Source of the DNA: Sulfurimonadaceae bacterium
GTDB lineage: Bacteria; Campylobacterota; Campylobacteria; Campylobacterales; Sulfurimonadaceae
DNA: 36,779 nucleotides
Assembly: GCA_016744905.1 (NCBI GenBank)
Contig: JADGDM010000018.1
Coordinates: 7,637-44,415, forward strand
Direction of reading: 5' to 3'
Shown: positions 1 through 8,866 of the stretch, piece by piece
Numbering within the stretch: position 1 is the first letter of the stretch
Layout of the letters: every line of letters starts with the position of its first letter
Notes under the pieces: model-generated
Told to the model about the DNA's origin: nothing
What the model saw: the letters and a program-made list of their open reading frames with translations, nothing else
Databases searched by the model: none
Translations under genes and position numbers: made by a program

Positions 1-675
1 GGTGCGATGGCTAAGGGTGCAGGAATGATTAATCCTGCGATGGCAACAATGCTCTGTTTTATTACAACGGATGCGGATATCGAATCTGATGAGATGCAAG
101 AAATTCTACATCGTGTAAATAGTAAAACTTTTAATGCCGCAAGTGTTGATGGAGATACGTCAACCAATGACACTGTATTCCTTTTCTCAAATGCACTTTC
201 AGGTGTAAAAAACCTTGAAGCTTTTGAAGAAGCACTTTGTATGATTATGGAGTTTTTAGCTAAAGAGTTGGTTCGTGATGGAGAAGGGTCTACAAAATTG
301 GTAACCTATAAGGTTACTGGCGCACTGGATGATCATGAGGCAGAAGTGGTGGCTAAAACATTAAGCAATTCACTTTTAATTAAAACAGCACTTTATGGAG
401 AAGATCCAAACTGGGGTCGTATCGCAATGTCTGTTGGTGCAAGCGGAGTTGAGTGCAGTGAGGCAACGCTGAGTATTGCTTATGATGATGTAAAACTTTT
501 TGAAAGTGGAATAAACCTTTTCAATGACAGTGTAGAAATTCATGCCTCTGAGGTAATGAAAAAAGATGAGTTTACTGTCTCAGTTGATCTTGGGATTAGC
601 AATGGCAGTTTTAATGCCTTTGGTTGTGATCTTGGAAATGAATATATTAAAATTAATGCGGACTATCGTACATAA
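1..675 (+). CDS. argJ: Glutamate N-acetyltransferase / amino-acid N-acetyltransferase ArgJ, 3' part
   Basis: ArgJ moves the acetyl group from N-acetylornithine to glutamate in the cyclic arginine pathway. The reading frame is open from base 1, so the gene starts left of the window and only about 224 codons are seen. The visible part begins just before the self-cleavage site. K-G-A-G-M-I-N-P is followed by A-T-M-L, and the Thr codon at 46-48 is the expected nucleophile exposed when the precursor splits into alpha and beta chains. The C-terminus ends N-A-D-Y-R-T, as is usual in this family. The internal ATG at 7 should not be taken as the start. argF lies about 12 kb away, so the arginine genes are scattered. 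Family assignment is firm. Confidence 0.95.
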   Translation, partial: GAMAKGAGMINPAMATMLCFITTDADIESDEMQEILHRVNSKTFNAASVDGDTSTNDTVFLFSNALSGVKNLEAFEEALCMIMEFLAKELVRDGEGSTKLVTYKVTGALDDHEAEVVAKTLSNSLLIKTALYGEDPNWGRIAMSVGASGVECSEATLSIAYDDVKLFESGINLFNDSVEIHASEVMKKDEFTVSVDLGISNGSFNAFGCDLGNEYIKINADYRT

Positions 676-747
676 TTAAGATTCAGGTTAAAATAATAAA
701 TATAAGTTATGATACTATTAAGTTATTTTAATATGAAGGAATCTATT

Positions 748-1110
748 ATGAAAATTAAACTCTTATTGGCAGTTCTTCTTTCCAGCACACTCTCACTCAG
801 TGCCGATGATAATGCGCAAGAACTTTTAGAAAAACACTGTACCACTTGTCATATGACATCAAGTTCAACACAGACAAAATCAGATAAAATTATCGCACCA
901 CCAATGTGGGGTGTTATGAAAAAGATGCGTCAAAACTTTAAAAATGATGATGAGGCAATGAAGTTTTTAGTAGATTATTCGCTTAATCCTACTGAGGCAG
1001 AAATGATTTTTCCCCTAGCTACAAAAGAGTACTTTGGGCTGATGCCTTCACTTAAAGGTAAAGTTTCGCAAAAAGATCTTGAGACTATCGCTAAGTATCT
1101 ATATAAATAA
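748..1110 (+). CDS. Small monoheme cytochrome c, periplasmic
   Basis: A 120-residue electron-carrier-like protein. The ATG at 748 is preferred over an upstream in-frame ATG at 709, because GAAGGA at 735-740 is well placed and the protein then opens with a clean signal peptide (MKIKLLLAVLL..., cleavage near L-S-A-D). One C-T-T-C-H heme site lies about 28 residues in, and a later F-G-L-M-P segment supplies a likely axial Met. This architecture matches small class I cytochromes c of Campylobacterota. The stop codon abuts the stop of the convergent carbonic-anhydrase-like gene with no base between them. The redox partner cannot be told from the context. Confidence 0.85.
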   Translation: MKIKLLLAVLLSSTLSLSADDNAQELLEKHCTTCHMTSSSTQTKSDKIIAPPMWGVMKKMRQNFKNDDEAMKFLVDYSLNPTEAEMIFPLATKEYFGLMPSLKGKVSQKDLETIAKYLYK

Positions 1111-1638
1111 TTACTCTTGATAATCTTCTTTAAATTTTACGTAACGATTTGCTGAGTTATATAACTCAGCGACTTCATCATCATTTAAACTTCTTATCAC
1201 TTTTGCAGGACTTCCAACGATAAGTGAGCGCGCAGGAAAGATTTTATTTTTAGTAACCAGTGCACCAGCACCGACGATAGACTCTTCACCAATAATGGCA
1301 CCATCTAAAATAGTGGCACTCATTCCGATTAGACACGCATGTTTAATTTCACATCCATGTAACATAACTCGATGGCCGATGGTCACATCATCGCCTATGA
1401 TAGTTGGGTTACCATCACTTTTATCTGCTTTTTTATAATGGGTTACATGAATCATACTGAGGTCTTGTATATTGACACGATCACCAATAGAAATATAGTG
1501 AACATCTCCACGAACAACACAGCCAAACCAGATAGAAGAGTCTTCTCCAATTTTCACATCACCAATCACATCGGCTGATGGAGCAATCCAGGTCTTATCT
1601 CCAACATTTGGGGTAGTTCCTTTAAAGGGCATAATCAT
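1111..1638 (-). CDS. Gamma-carbonic anhydrase-like hexapeptide-repeat protein (YrdA/PaaY type)
   Basis: About 175 residues of left-handed beta-helix hexapeptide repeats (V-I-G-D-V, I-G-E-D-S, I-G-D-R-V, I-G-D-D-V). His residues in M-I-H-V-T-H and I-G-H-R-V-M-L-H fit the trimeric gamma-class metal site. Members bind Zn, Fe or Co, but not all are active carbonic anhydrases. I place the start at the ATG at 1638, one base past the ppk1 stop, with AGAGAG just upstream. The longer frame to 1680 would overlap ppk1 without a better ribosome site. It is the second gene of the ppk1 operon. Family is certain, enzymatic activity is not. Confidence 0.88.
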   Translation of the reverse strand: MIMPFKGTTPNVGDKTWIAPSADVIGDVKIGEDSSIWFGCVVRGDVHYISIGDRVNIQDLSMIHVTHYKKADKSDGNPTIIGDDVTIGHRVMLHGCEIKHACLIGMSATILDGAIIGEESIVGAGALVTKNKIFPARSLIVGSPAKVIRSLNDDEVAELYNSANRYVKFKEDYQE

Positions 1639-1639
1639 C

Positions 1640-3751
1640 TTAACTCTCTTTAAATAGTCTATTTGCCAACTGTTGCACAACGGTTGAACTCTCTTTATTG
1701 AGGGCTTTATAGACTTTATTAGTATGGTTTTCTAGTAGTTTGTGATTATTAATTACATTGGCTTTATCAACTTTTACTTTAAGATAATTTCCATCTTCTG
1801 TTAATTCGTGTGCCAATACATTTTCAGAACATTGCAGTTGCAAAATTTGTAAGGCTTTAGAAATTGATTCTTCATCATCAATAGGTGTGAGTAGCTCTAT
1901 ACGACGAACAAGATTTCTGGGCATCCAATCAGCACTAGAGAAGTAGATGGTTGGTGTTGCATGTTTAAAGTAAAAAAGGCGGGCATGTTCAAGGTACTTA
2001 CCAATAACAGAGATAACTCTGATATTTTCACTGACCCCTTCAATCCCTGGTCTTAAACAGCAAATACCACGAATAATAAGTTCAATTTTTGTGCCTGCTT
2101 GAGATGCTTTATACAGTGCTCTAATAACATCTTCATCAACAAGGGAGTTCATCTTGGCAATGATATGTCCTTCGTTTCCTTTACGCGCTTCATTTTGAAT
2201 TAAAGAGATGAGCTTAGGTTTGATCTGAAGAGGAGACATATATAGATGATCCAGTTTCCCTTTTTTACTAAATCCTGTTAGAAAATGGAAAAAACGTGTT
2301 AAATCAGCGGTGATTTCATCTTTGGCAGTCAGGTAGGAAATATCGGTATAAATTTTAGCTGTTGATGGATTGTAATTACCCGTACCTAGATGGGCGTATT
2401 GTTTAAGACCTTGGCTTGTTCTGCGAATAATAAGTGCTGCCTTGGCATGAACTTTAAAACCTGAAATACCATAAATAACATGTGCTCCCGCATTTTCAAG
2501 TGCCTTAGCCCAAACAAGGTTGTTCTCTTCATCAAAACGTGCTTTTAACTCAACCATTACGGTAACTTGTTTACCTGATTCTGCCGCATTCATAAGGGCA
2601 TGAACGATTGGAGAGTTTACACCTGAGCGGTAAAGTGTCATACGAATTACGATAACGTCAGGATCTATAGCGGCTGTTTGTATAAGTTTAACAACAGGTT
2701 CAAAACTGTCATAAGGATGATAGAGAGTCACATCTCTTTTATCTAAAATAGTAAATATATTTTCATTATTATCAAATGGAGGTAAAGAGCGTGGCTTAAA
2801 TGAAGGAACCGTTAAATGTGCAAAATCCTTGCTAGAAACAATTTGCCACAAACTCCCTAGATTTAAAAAAGTATGAAATTTAAATATATCTTCTTTATAT
2901 ACTTTGGTATGACGGTTGAAAAAGTGTAGCAGTTCATCATCAACATGGATGCCAAGTTCAAGACGTACTATAGCCCCTTTTTTACGAAGTTTTAAACCCT
3001 CTTCGAGGATCTCCATAAAGTCATCAGCTTCTTCCTCTTCAATGGTGATATCTGCATTACGTGTTACTCTAAAAGCACCATATTTGATCAGTTTATAGCC
3101 TGGAAAAAGTTCTTCAATATGCTCTATTACAACACTCTCCGTTGGAATAAAGGTACCTGACTTTATCTCTATAAAACGCGGTAATACCCTTGGAATACGA
3201 ACAATTCCATAACGTTCAATACTCTCATCTTCAAGATCATGAAGTTTAACAATAACACCAAAACTAAGATTGTTAAGATGAGGAAATGGATGTGTCGAAT
3301 CCACCGCAATAGGAATAACAACAGGATAGATGTTTTCATGAAAATATTGATTTAATAAAACTTTTTCATCTTTGTTGGTCTCTTGAAAGCTTTTAATAAA
3401 GAGACCCTCTTTTTCAAGGTCTTTAAATATCTCATTCATACAGTGCTCTATGACTTGTTGTTCTTGATGAAGATATGAACGTATCTCTTTTAATTGCTGA
3501 AGAGGAGCCAATTTATCAGGGCCAGATACAATGACACCAGCATTAAACAGTTGTTGCAAACCGGCTATTCTAATCATGTAGAATTCGTCTAAATTTGTCC
3601 CATAAATAGCTAAAAATTTTAATCTCTCAAGTAAAGGGGCAGAGGTGTCTTGCGCTTGTTTTAAAACACGCGTGTTAAATTGTAACCAAGAGAGTTCTCT
3701 GTTATTGTAAAGTTTAGGGTCTTTTAAATTTATAATCATTTGTAATACCAT
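1640..3751 (-). CDS. ppk: Polyphosphate kinase 1
   Basis: PPK1 reversibly builds polyphosphate from ATP. The 703-residue product has the normal length and domain order: N-terminal helical domain opening with N-R-E-L-S-W-L-x-F-N, head domain, and two phospholipase-D-like C domains. The phosphorylated His is expected in K-V-H-A-K-A-A-L near residue 435, and the second conserved His in L-E-H-A-R near 588. An in-frame ATG at 3739 is an alternative start, and neither site has a strong Shine-Dalgarno. It is transcribed divergently from the lipoprotein gene at 3845 and precedes the gamma-carbonic-anhydrase-like gene by one base, which suggests translational coupling. No exopolyphosphatase gene is adjacent. 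Confidence 0.95.
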   Translation of the reverse strand: MVLQMIINLKDPKLYNNRELSWLQFNTRVLKQAQDTSAPLLERLKFLAIYGTNLDEFYMIRIAGLQQLFNAGVIVSGPDKLAPLQQLKEIRSYLHQEQQVIEHCMNEIFKDLEKEGLFIKSFQETNKDEKVLLNQYFHENIYPVVIPIAVDSTHPFPHLNNLSFGVIVKLHDLEDESIERYGIVRIPRVLPRFIEIKSGTFIPTESVVIEHIEELFPGYKLIKYGAFRVTRNADITIEEEEADDFMEILEEGLKLRKKGAIVRLELGIHVDDELLHFFNRHTKVYKEDIFKFHTFLNLGSLWQIVSSKDFAHLTVPSFKPRSLPPFDNNENIFTILDKRDVTLYHPYDSFEPVVKLIQTAAIDPDVIVIRMTLYRSGVNSPIVHALMNAAESGKQVTVMVELKARFDEENNLVWAKALENAGAHVIYGISGFKVHAKAALIIRRTSQGLKQYAHLGTGNYNPSTAKIYTDISYLTAKDEITADLTRFFHFLTGFSKKGKLDHLYMSPLQIKPKLISLIQNEARKGNEGHIIAKMNSLVDEDVIRALYKASQAGTKIELIIRGICCLRPGIEGVSENIRVISVIGKYLEHARLFYFKHATPTIYFSSADWMPRNLVRRIELLTPIDDEESISKALQILQLQCSENVLAHELTEDGNYLKVKVDKANVINNHKLLENHTNKVYKALNKESSTVVQQLANRLFKES

Positions 3752-3797
3752 TTCTATAGATTGTAGTGATTATATCTAAGGAGTTGTTAAACGTTGA

Positions 3798-3826
3798 TTG
3801 TCTTATAAGGATAATTTATTTATAAT
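3798..3826 (+). promoter_or_regulatory. Candidate sigma-70 promoter for the 3845 operon
   Basis: A perfect TATAAT at 3821-3826 is preceded by TTGTCT at 3798-3803 with a 17-base spacer. The predicted transcript would start only about 12 bases before the ATG, right at the AAGGA ribosome site. It sits in the 93-bp divergent gap with ppk1. Confidence 0.5.
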
Positions 3827-3844
3827 GCATTCACAAGGAAAATT

Positions 3845-4822
3845 ATGAAACAAGTTTTATTAATTATATCGTTATTATTTTTTATGCAAGGCTGTCAAAA
3901 ATCACCAAAGCCTTATCCTGAGATAGGCCTTCTTCCTAAAGAAAAAATGAATTCAATTAGTCTATTTAAACAAGATCTATTCATCAGTGATGCACTGTAT
4001 GAAAAAGCAATTTTTGAAGTTCGTCCAGAGGTCTCTAACCGTAAAATAGGAGAGCCGAAGGGTACGGATATGGGTAGTATGTATAATTATAAACGTTTCA
4101 AAGCACCTATTATTGAGTATGAGTTTGATAAGCCATATAGAGTACAAAGACTTTATCTAAATGATCCATCAGTAGAGCCAATGCGTATGGTGTTTTTTAG
4201 AAAATTTGCGCTCTATCTTGGACCGATTAAAGGAATTAAGAAAAATAGAAAAAAACTTGAATTGGTCTCGATTGATTTAGAAGATAGTGCTTATGATGTA
4301 TTAGATTCAAAAATGAGTAAAAAATTCACACTGATGATCTCTTCTGTTTATAAGGGAACGAAAGAGAGCATTCGTTTAGAGCCTGTAGATACTAATATTA
4401 CTGCCTTAGTTTTTAATGAAAAGTATCTTTTTGATCTTATTGATGAAAATTTACGTGAACGTGATGATCTTATTTTAAATGAAGCACTTTTACAGCGTGT
4501 TGCACGAAAATATGCTGAGGTCTATATTAGACTTCATGCCCACACTGCTGAGTACAAGTTACCAAAAGGTTCTATCTCAGTTCTCCCAGAAGATGCTGAT
4601 ATGAGTACAATAAATATGAAAGACGTTTATGAAAAAGGTCGCTATAAGTCTAAGGCTGGAAGTTATAAGGTATTTATCCCTGATGAGCCACTAGAAGTTG
4701 ATTTGAGTATTGAAGAGTATGAGCGTCATATTATTGAGACACATAGAACGATACGTGGTATTAAAGAAGCTAAAGATATTCCTGATCATGATGGATTTAT
4801 CGATTTTTCTAAGGAATTATAA
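3845..4822 (+). CDS. Uncharacterised lipoprotein, first gene of a coupled run
   Basis: I do not recognise the family. The 325-residue product starts with a lipoprotein signal (MKQVLLIISLLFFMQGC, lipid Cys at 17), so it is a membrane-anchored envelope protein. The remainder is soluble, rich in charged residues, with a predicted mixed alpha/beta character and no cofactor motif I can see. AAGGA precedes the ATG. Its stop overlaps the next start (TAATG at 4820-4824), so it is probably made together with the 650-residue membrane protein and may form an envelope complex with it. Function unknown. Confidence 0.8.
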   Translation: MKQVLLIISLLFFMQGCQKSPKPYPEIGLLPKEKMNSISLFKQDLFISDALYEKAIFEVRPEVSNRKIGEPKGTDMGSMYNYKRFKAPIIEYEFDKPYRVQRLYLNDPSVEPMRMVFFRKFALYLGPIKGIKKNRKKLELVSIDLEDSAYDVLDSKMSKKFTLMISSVYKGTKESIRLEPVDTNITALVFNEKYLFDLIDENLRERDDLILNEALLQRVARKYAEVYIRLHAHTAEYKLPKGSISVLPEDADMSTINMKDVYEKGRYKSKAGSYKVFIPDEPLEVDLSIEEYERHIIETHRTIRGIKEAKDIPDHDGFIDFSKEL

Positions 4823-6774
4823 TGTTTTTAAAGAAATTTGCACTGCCTCGGATTAGTATTCACTTTTTGATTTTTATTATTATTGCCAAATTGGTATACC
4901 TCTTTTTCGAGAGTTATTATAATGGGTATGTTATTGATATTGTTACCTCTACGAATATTACAAAAGAGATATTAGAAGATTTAGAATTTTTTGGGAATAA
5001 AATCAGTTCAATTGGTTTGACCCTTTTATTGATGCCTTTTTTCTACCTTGTAGCAAAGAAACTGTTTGAAAGTAATCAAGAGTTGCGTGCTTTGGTCGTT
5101 GTTATTGCAACACTATTAACCTTTTTAGGTTTGAGTCGTGGACTCTATCATACTGTAGATGTAATTATTGAAAAACATCAAGATAAACGTTATGAATCTT
5201 ATTATATTGAGATGTTTAAATATGGAATGTTAACGGGAAAACTAGGTTACTCTTCATTTATCCCCAAGCAAAATTTAGAAAATATGAGTATTTATGACAA
5301 GGTGATGATTAGTAATCTGTTTTTACTTACGCAGTTTGATAAAGAGCTTATTGATAAGTTTGTTGGGATTGGAAAAGAGAAGTTTTTCGATATTTATGTG
5401 CATAAATATTTTAAAGATCATTATGAAATTGAGCAGGATAAAGTTGATTCTATGGTTAATGAGATAGAAACTCAGTGGCAACTTTATAGTGCTGACGTAC
5501 AAAAGATAAATAAAAAATTTAGTAAAATTGAGTCTCAATCAAGCCTAGATAAAAAATATGATACATTTAAAACAGATCTCGATAGTGGTTATGAACGTTA
5601 CCGAACCAATATTCAAGACTATGTCGATGAGTTAAACTCTAAGACGGCAAAAACACAAGAGATACAAGAGTATTTGGGTGCATACTTCTCTGAAAATAAA
5701 AATGAGCGTTCGGCTAAAGTATATGCAAAAATTATGAACAAGTATTTTGCAAAGCATTATCCAACTTCGACATGGTGTGCTGCTTCTAAATGTCCGAGTT
5801 TAAGTAAGATAGAAAATATAATTGAACAAGAGTTACTTGAAGATTGGAATCTAAATAATAATTATCTGCCACTGAATCTGACTAAAAATAGCTATTATAA
5901 AAGTTCACGTGTACGTAAAACAGTGATTCAAGACCTTCAAGAAAAAGGTATTTTGGTAGACAAAAGCTTTAACTACTCAAAAAAATCATTTCAAAAGGCT
6001 TATTTGAATTCTCAAGATGCACGTTTTAATAGTGCAAAGCGTAAATTTCAGAAACAATTTACTAAAAGTAGTGGTATAAAAAATATTCCTTTTGGACTAA
6101 GATATACACAGTTTGTATCCTATTATAAAAAAGATATTTATGCATTTTACAGTGAAAAAAGATATGCACAACAGCTATATGCAATGATTAAGCAACGAGA
6201 CATGTCGAATTTTTATGATGATTTATATAAACCAAGATTGCGTGTTAAGTATTATGATCAGGCATTTCCAAGTGTCGAAGAGTTTGATATTAAACTGGCA
6301 GAAGTAGGGGATAAAGCGATAAAAATGCTTTATATTCCACCTTTTGGTGTGGCAGTATCACTTTTTGCAGGTATGATGAACTTTATCTCCGTTGTTGTTC
6401 TTTTAGCATTTTTACCATGGTATAGTAAGGAACAAGATTATACCCCTTACATCAAAGGTGTAATCAAAGTAACCCTCTTGGGCGTTTTATTGTATGCTCC
6501 CTATAAAATTGGAACAAATAATTCTATTACCGATAGATATCCACTTTTAGCAACATTTGATACCCCACAATATGAGGCCTACATTAATTCCTTAAATTGG
6601 CTTCTTGTGGTTGAAAATATAAACTATGAAATGATATACACACCGATTCGAGAGACACATATATTAGATGATATGTTTACCTCTGCAAGTTCTGCCTCTC
6701 CTTTGGGTGATATGGCAGAAACCTTAACAGGTATAAAAAAAGAGAAAGTTAAAAATGATTTTTGGAGACAATAA
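4822..6774 (+). CDS. Uncharacterised multi-pass membrane protein with long charged middle domain
   Basis: The 650-residue product has an unusual layout. Three hydrophobic segments lie near residues 12-31, 64-79 and 90-108. A long hydrophilic, Lys/Glu/Tyr-rich, probably partly coiled-coil region of about 390 residues follows. Two further membrane segments lie near 508-529 and 548-562, and a soluble tail closes the protein. A W-C-A-A-S-K-C pair in the middle could form a disulfide if that region is periplasmic. I see no transporter, kinase or protease motif. The start overlaps the lipoprotein stop by one base, and a TPR protein follows after 3 bases, which supports a three-protein envelope module. 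Family and function unknown. Confidence 0.75.
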   Translation: MFLKKFALPRISIHFLIFIIIAKLVYLFFESYYNGYVIDIVTSTNITKEILEDLEFFGNKISSIGLTLLLMPFFYLVAKKLFESNQELRALVVVIATLLTFLGLSRGLYHTVDVIIEKHQDKRYESYYIEMFKYGMLTGKLGYSSFIPKQNLENMSIYDKVMISNLFLLTQFDKELIDKFVGIGKEKFFDIYVHKYFKDHYEIEQDKVDSMVNEIETQWQLYSADVQKINKKFSKIESQSSLDKKYDTFKTDLDSGYERYRTNIQDYVDELNSKTAKTQEIQEYLGAYFSENKNERSAKVYAKIMNKYFAKHYPTSTWCAASKCPSLSKIENIIEQELLEDWNLNNNYLPLNLTKNSYYKSSRVRKTVIQDLQEKGILVDKSFNYSKKSFQKAYLNSQDARFNSAKRKFQKQFTKSSGIKNIPFGLRYTQFVSYYKKDIYAFYSEKRYAQQLYAMIKQRDMSNFYDDLYKPRLRVKYYDQAFPSVEEFDIKLAEVGDKAIKMLYIPPFGVAVSLFAGMMNFISVVVLLAFLPWYSKEQDYTPYIKGVIKVTLLGVLLYAPYKIGTNNSITDRYPLLATFDTPQYEAYINSLNWLLVVENINYEMIYTPIRETHILDDMFTSASSASPLGDMAETLTGIKKEKVKNDFWRQ

Positions 6775-6777
6775 TAG

Positions 6778-7350
6778 ATGAATTTATTTCAACTAATTTT
6801 ATTAGGTGCCAGTGCTTATCTGGCTTATAAAATATATGAGCACATTCAGACTTTGCAAGATCCGCAAGAGTCTAAACCTAACACGCCACCACCAAGAGAT
6901 AAACGAACGGCACAGGAGTTAATAGATGAGGCTGATGAGGCATTTCAAAATGATGATCTGGCACAGGCCAAGTCTTTATTGGCAGAAGCCGATGTTCTTG
7001 AACCTAACAACGCACAGACATTAGGTAAAATCGCTTATATATTAGCCAATGAAGGTGATAGTGAGCGGGCAATTGAACATTATGAACATTCACTTTCTAT
7101 TGAAGAAGATGATATGGTGCATAATGCTCTGGCCTCTTTATTTAGAGACAAAGAAGACTATGAGCGCGCTGAGGGTCATTATAAAAGTGCTTTAGCTTTG
7201 GATGATGCTTATGATGTAACCTATTATAATTATGGAAATCTTCTTCAGGATTTAGAACGTCTTGCTGAGGCTAAAGTAATGTATGCAAAAGCACTTGAAT
7301 TAAACCCTGAGTTTACACAAGCTCGTGAAGAGTTGGAAAAACTCTCTTGA
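6778..7350 (+). CDS. Membrane-anchored TPR protein
   Basis: A 190-residue protein with an N-terminal membrane segment (residues 1-21), a short Pro-rich linker (N-T-P-P-P-R) and about four tetratricopeptide repeats from residue 45 to the end. These carry repeated A-E-A, A-I-E-H-Y and A-L-x-L-x-P/D endings typical of TPR helices. Such proteins act as binding scaffolds. It follows the unknown membrane protein by 3 bases and its last bases overlap the next start (TTGA), so it sits in the middle of a translationally coupled series. The specific partner is not visible. Confidence 0.85.
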   Translation: MNLFQLILLGASAYLAYKIYEHIQTLQDPQESKPNTPPPRDKRTAQELIDEADEAFQNDDLAQAKSLLAEADVLEPNNAQTLGKIAYILANEGDSERAIEHYEHSLSIEEDDMVHNALASLFRDKEDYERAEGHYKSALALDDAYDVTYYNYGNLLQDLERLAEAKVMYAKALELNPEFTQAREELEKLS

Positions 7351-8093
7351 GTGATGTTCAAAAGCGATTAGCTGTTTTAATTGATGCTGACAACTCTCCA
7401 GCGGCTATTGTAGAGGGAATGTTAGATGAGATTGCTCAGTATGGAATTGCAAGTGTTAAGCGTATTTATGGAGACTTTACAGACAACCGCCTAAAGTCTT
7501 GGAAAAATACACTTTTAGCACATGGAATTCATCCTATGCAACAGTTTGCCTATACAACCGGTAAAAATGCAACAGACAGTGCGATGATTATTGATGCGAT
7601 GGATTTGTTGTATACAAAAAATTTTGATGGCTTTTGTATTATCTCTAGTGACAGTGACTTTACGAGACTCGCTTTACGTATTCGTGAGGCGGGTTTGATG
7701 GTTTATGGTTTTGGTGAAAAAAAGACACCAATGAGTTTTACCAGTGCCTGTGATAAGTTTATCTATATCGAAAACCTGCGCAACAACTCGGTTAAAGAGG
7801 CCCCGGTGAAAAAAGAGAAAAAAGTTGTTGATCTGAAAAATGATCAGCAGCTTATTGCCTTAATTAAAAATGCAGTACATGATACTGCTGATGATGCTGG
7901 TTGGTCATTTCTAGGTGCACTGGGTCAAAATATATTAAATAAAAATAGCTCTTTTGATCCACGCAGTTATGGACACTATAAATTGGGTTCGTTGATAAAA
8001 AGTACAGAGGCATTTGAGTTTAAAGAGAAAGATCCCTTCAAAAATTCATTAGATGTTTATGTACGTCCTAAACGTGAAAGGAAGAAGTATTAA
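7347..8093 (+). CDS. NYN-domain nuclease-like protein with C-terminal OST-HTH/LOTUS domain
   Basis: The 248-residue product has an N-terminal NYN (PIN-like, DUF88) fold with the acidic residues expected of a metal-dependent RNase. These are L-I-D-A-D-N near residue 13, N-A-T-D-S-A-M-I-I-D-A-M-D in the middle, and S-S-D-S-D-F near 100. After a Lys-rich linker, residues about 165-245 resemble an OST-HTH/LOTUS RNA-binding domain (G-W-S-F-L-G..., Y-G-H-Y-K-L-G-S-L-I). This MARF1/LabA-like combination is known in bacteria, usually without an assigned substrate. The start is a TTG at 7347 inside TTGA, overlapping the TPR stop, with GAAGAG upstream. RNase activity is inferred. Confidence 0.85.
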   Translation: MSDVQKRLAVLIDADNSPAAIVEGMLDEIAQYGIASVKRIYGDFTDNRLKSWKNTLLAHGIHPMQQFAYTTGKNATDSAMIIDAMDLLYTKNFDGFCIISSDSDFTRLALRIREAGLMVYGFGEKKTPMSFTSACDKFIYIENLRNNSVKEAPVKKEKKVVDLKNDQQLIALIKNAVHDTADDAGWSFLGALGQNILNKNSSFDPRSYGHYKLGSLIKSTEAFEFKEKDPFKNSLDVYVRPKRERKKY

Positions 8094-8815
8094 TGCAGCT
8101 TCAAAAAGTATATAAGCTTTTAGACGAACTTAGTCCCTTTGAACTACAAGAGTCATGGGACAATTCGGGCTTGATTGTTGGTGATATGAATACTTCGGTG
8201 GAGAGCATAGTATTAAGTATAGATATTGATATTGAACTTATAGAGTCTTGTGATAACAATGCCTTAATCATTGCACACCACCCTCTGATTTTTTCAGGAC
8301 TTAAAAACTTAGATTATCAAACTTATCCAAGTAATTTATTACGTAGGATGATTCAGAAAAATATCTCATGTATTGCCATGCATACCAACTTTGATAAAAC
8401 ACATCTTAATAGCTATGTTTTAACAGAAGTATTGGGCTATAAAATTCTCTCTCAAAAAGACTTTGTTTTGAGTTTTGAAGTGAATGAAAATTTTGAAGAT
8501 TTTGCAATCAAGATAAAAAATAGATTAAACCTAGAGTATGTGAAAAATATCGAGGGTAAAAAGTTTATAAAAACAGCAGCTTTAACAACAGGTTCTGGTG
8601 CTTCTTTGATTCCCAGTATAAATGATGATTGTTTTCTTACGGGAGACATAAAATATCATGATGCAATGAGTGCTAAAAGTCTAAATCTGAGTATGATTGA
8701 CATAGGACATTATGAAAGTGAGCACTTTTTTGCACAAATTTTGGAAAAAGAGTTGAAAATTTTACCTTTGAGTGTTATAATTTCATCATCAAAAAACCCT
8801 TTTAGCTACAATTAA
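8093..8815 (+). CDS. Nif3-like dinuclear metal protein (YbgI/YqfO, GTP cyclohydrolase I type 2 homolog)
   Basis: A 240-residue member of the Nif3 family. Metal ligands are visible in I-A-H-H-P-L-I-F, M-H-T-N-F-D and G-H-Y-E-S-E near the C-terminus, and D-N-S-G near residue 24 opens the family signature. It lacks the long middle insert of the YqfO type. The physiological role of the family is unsettled, and GTP cyclohydrolase activity has been proposed for H. pylori HP0959. It overlaps the previous stop by one base (TAATG) and precedes the HP0958-like gene, the same order I recall in H. pylori. Confidence 0.9.
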   Translation: MQLQKVYKLLDELSPFELQESWDNSGLIVGDMNTSVESIVLSIDIDIELIESCDNNALIIAHHPLIFSGLKNLDYQTYPSNLLRRMIQKNISCIAMHTNFDKTHLNSYVLTEVLGYKILSQKDFVLSFEVNENFEDFAIKIKNRLNLEYVKNIEGKKFIKTAALTTGSGASLIPSINDDCFLTGDIKYHDAMSAKSLNLSMIDIGHYESEHFFAQILEKELKILPLSVIISSSKNPFSYN

Positions 8816-8866
8816 GCTTTAAAGTGCCTATTTATAGGGCGCAACGCACTGAAATTAAGGATACCA

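Noticed and set aside
8823-8850. Structured leader or small RNA before the HP0958-like gene (AGTGC...GCACT, CCTA...TAGG)
   Set aside because: The two possible stems are 4-5 bp and mutually overlapping; too weak to call a regulatory RNA.
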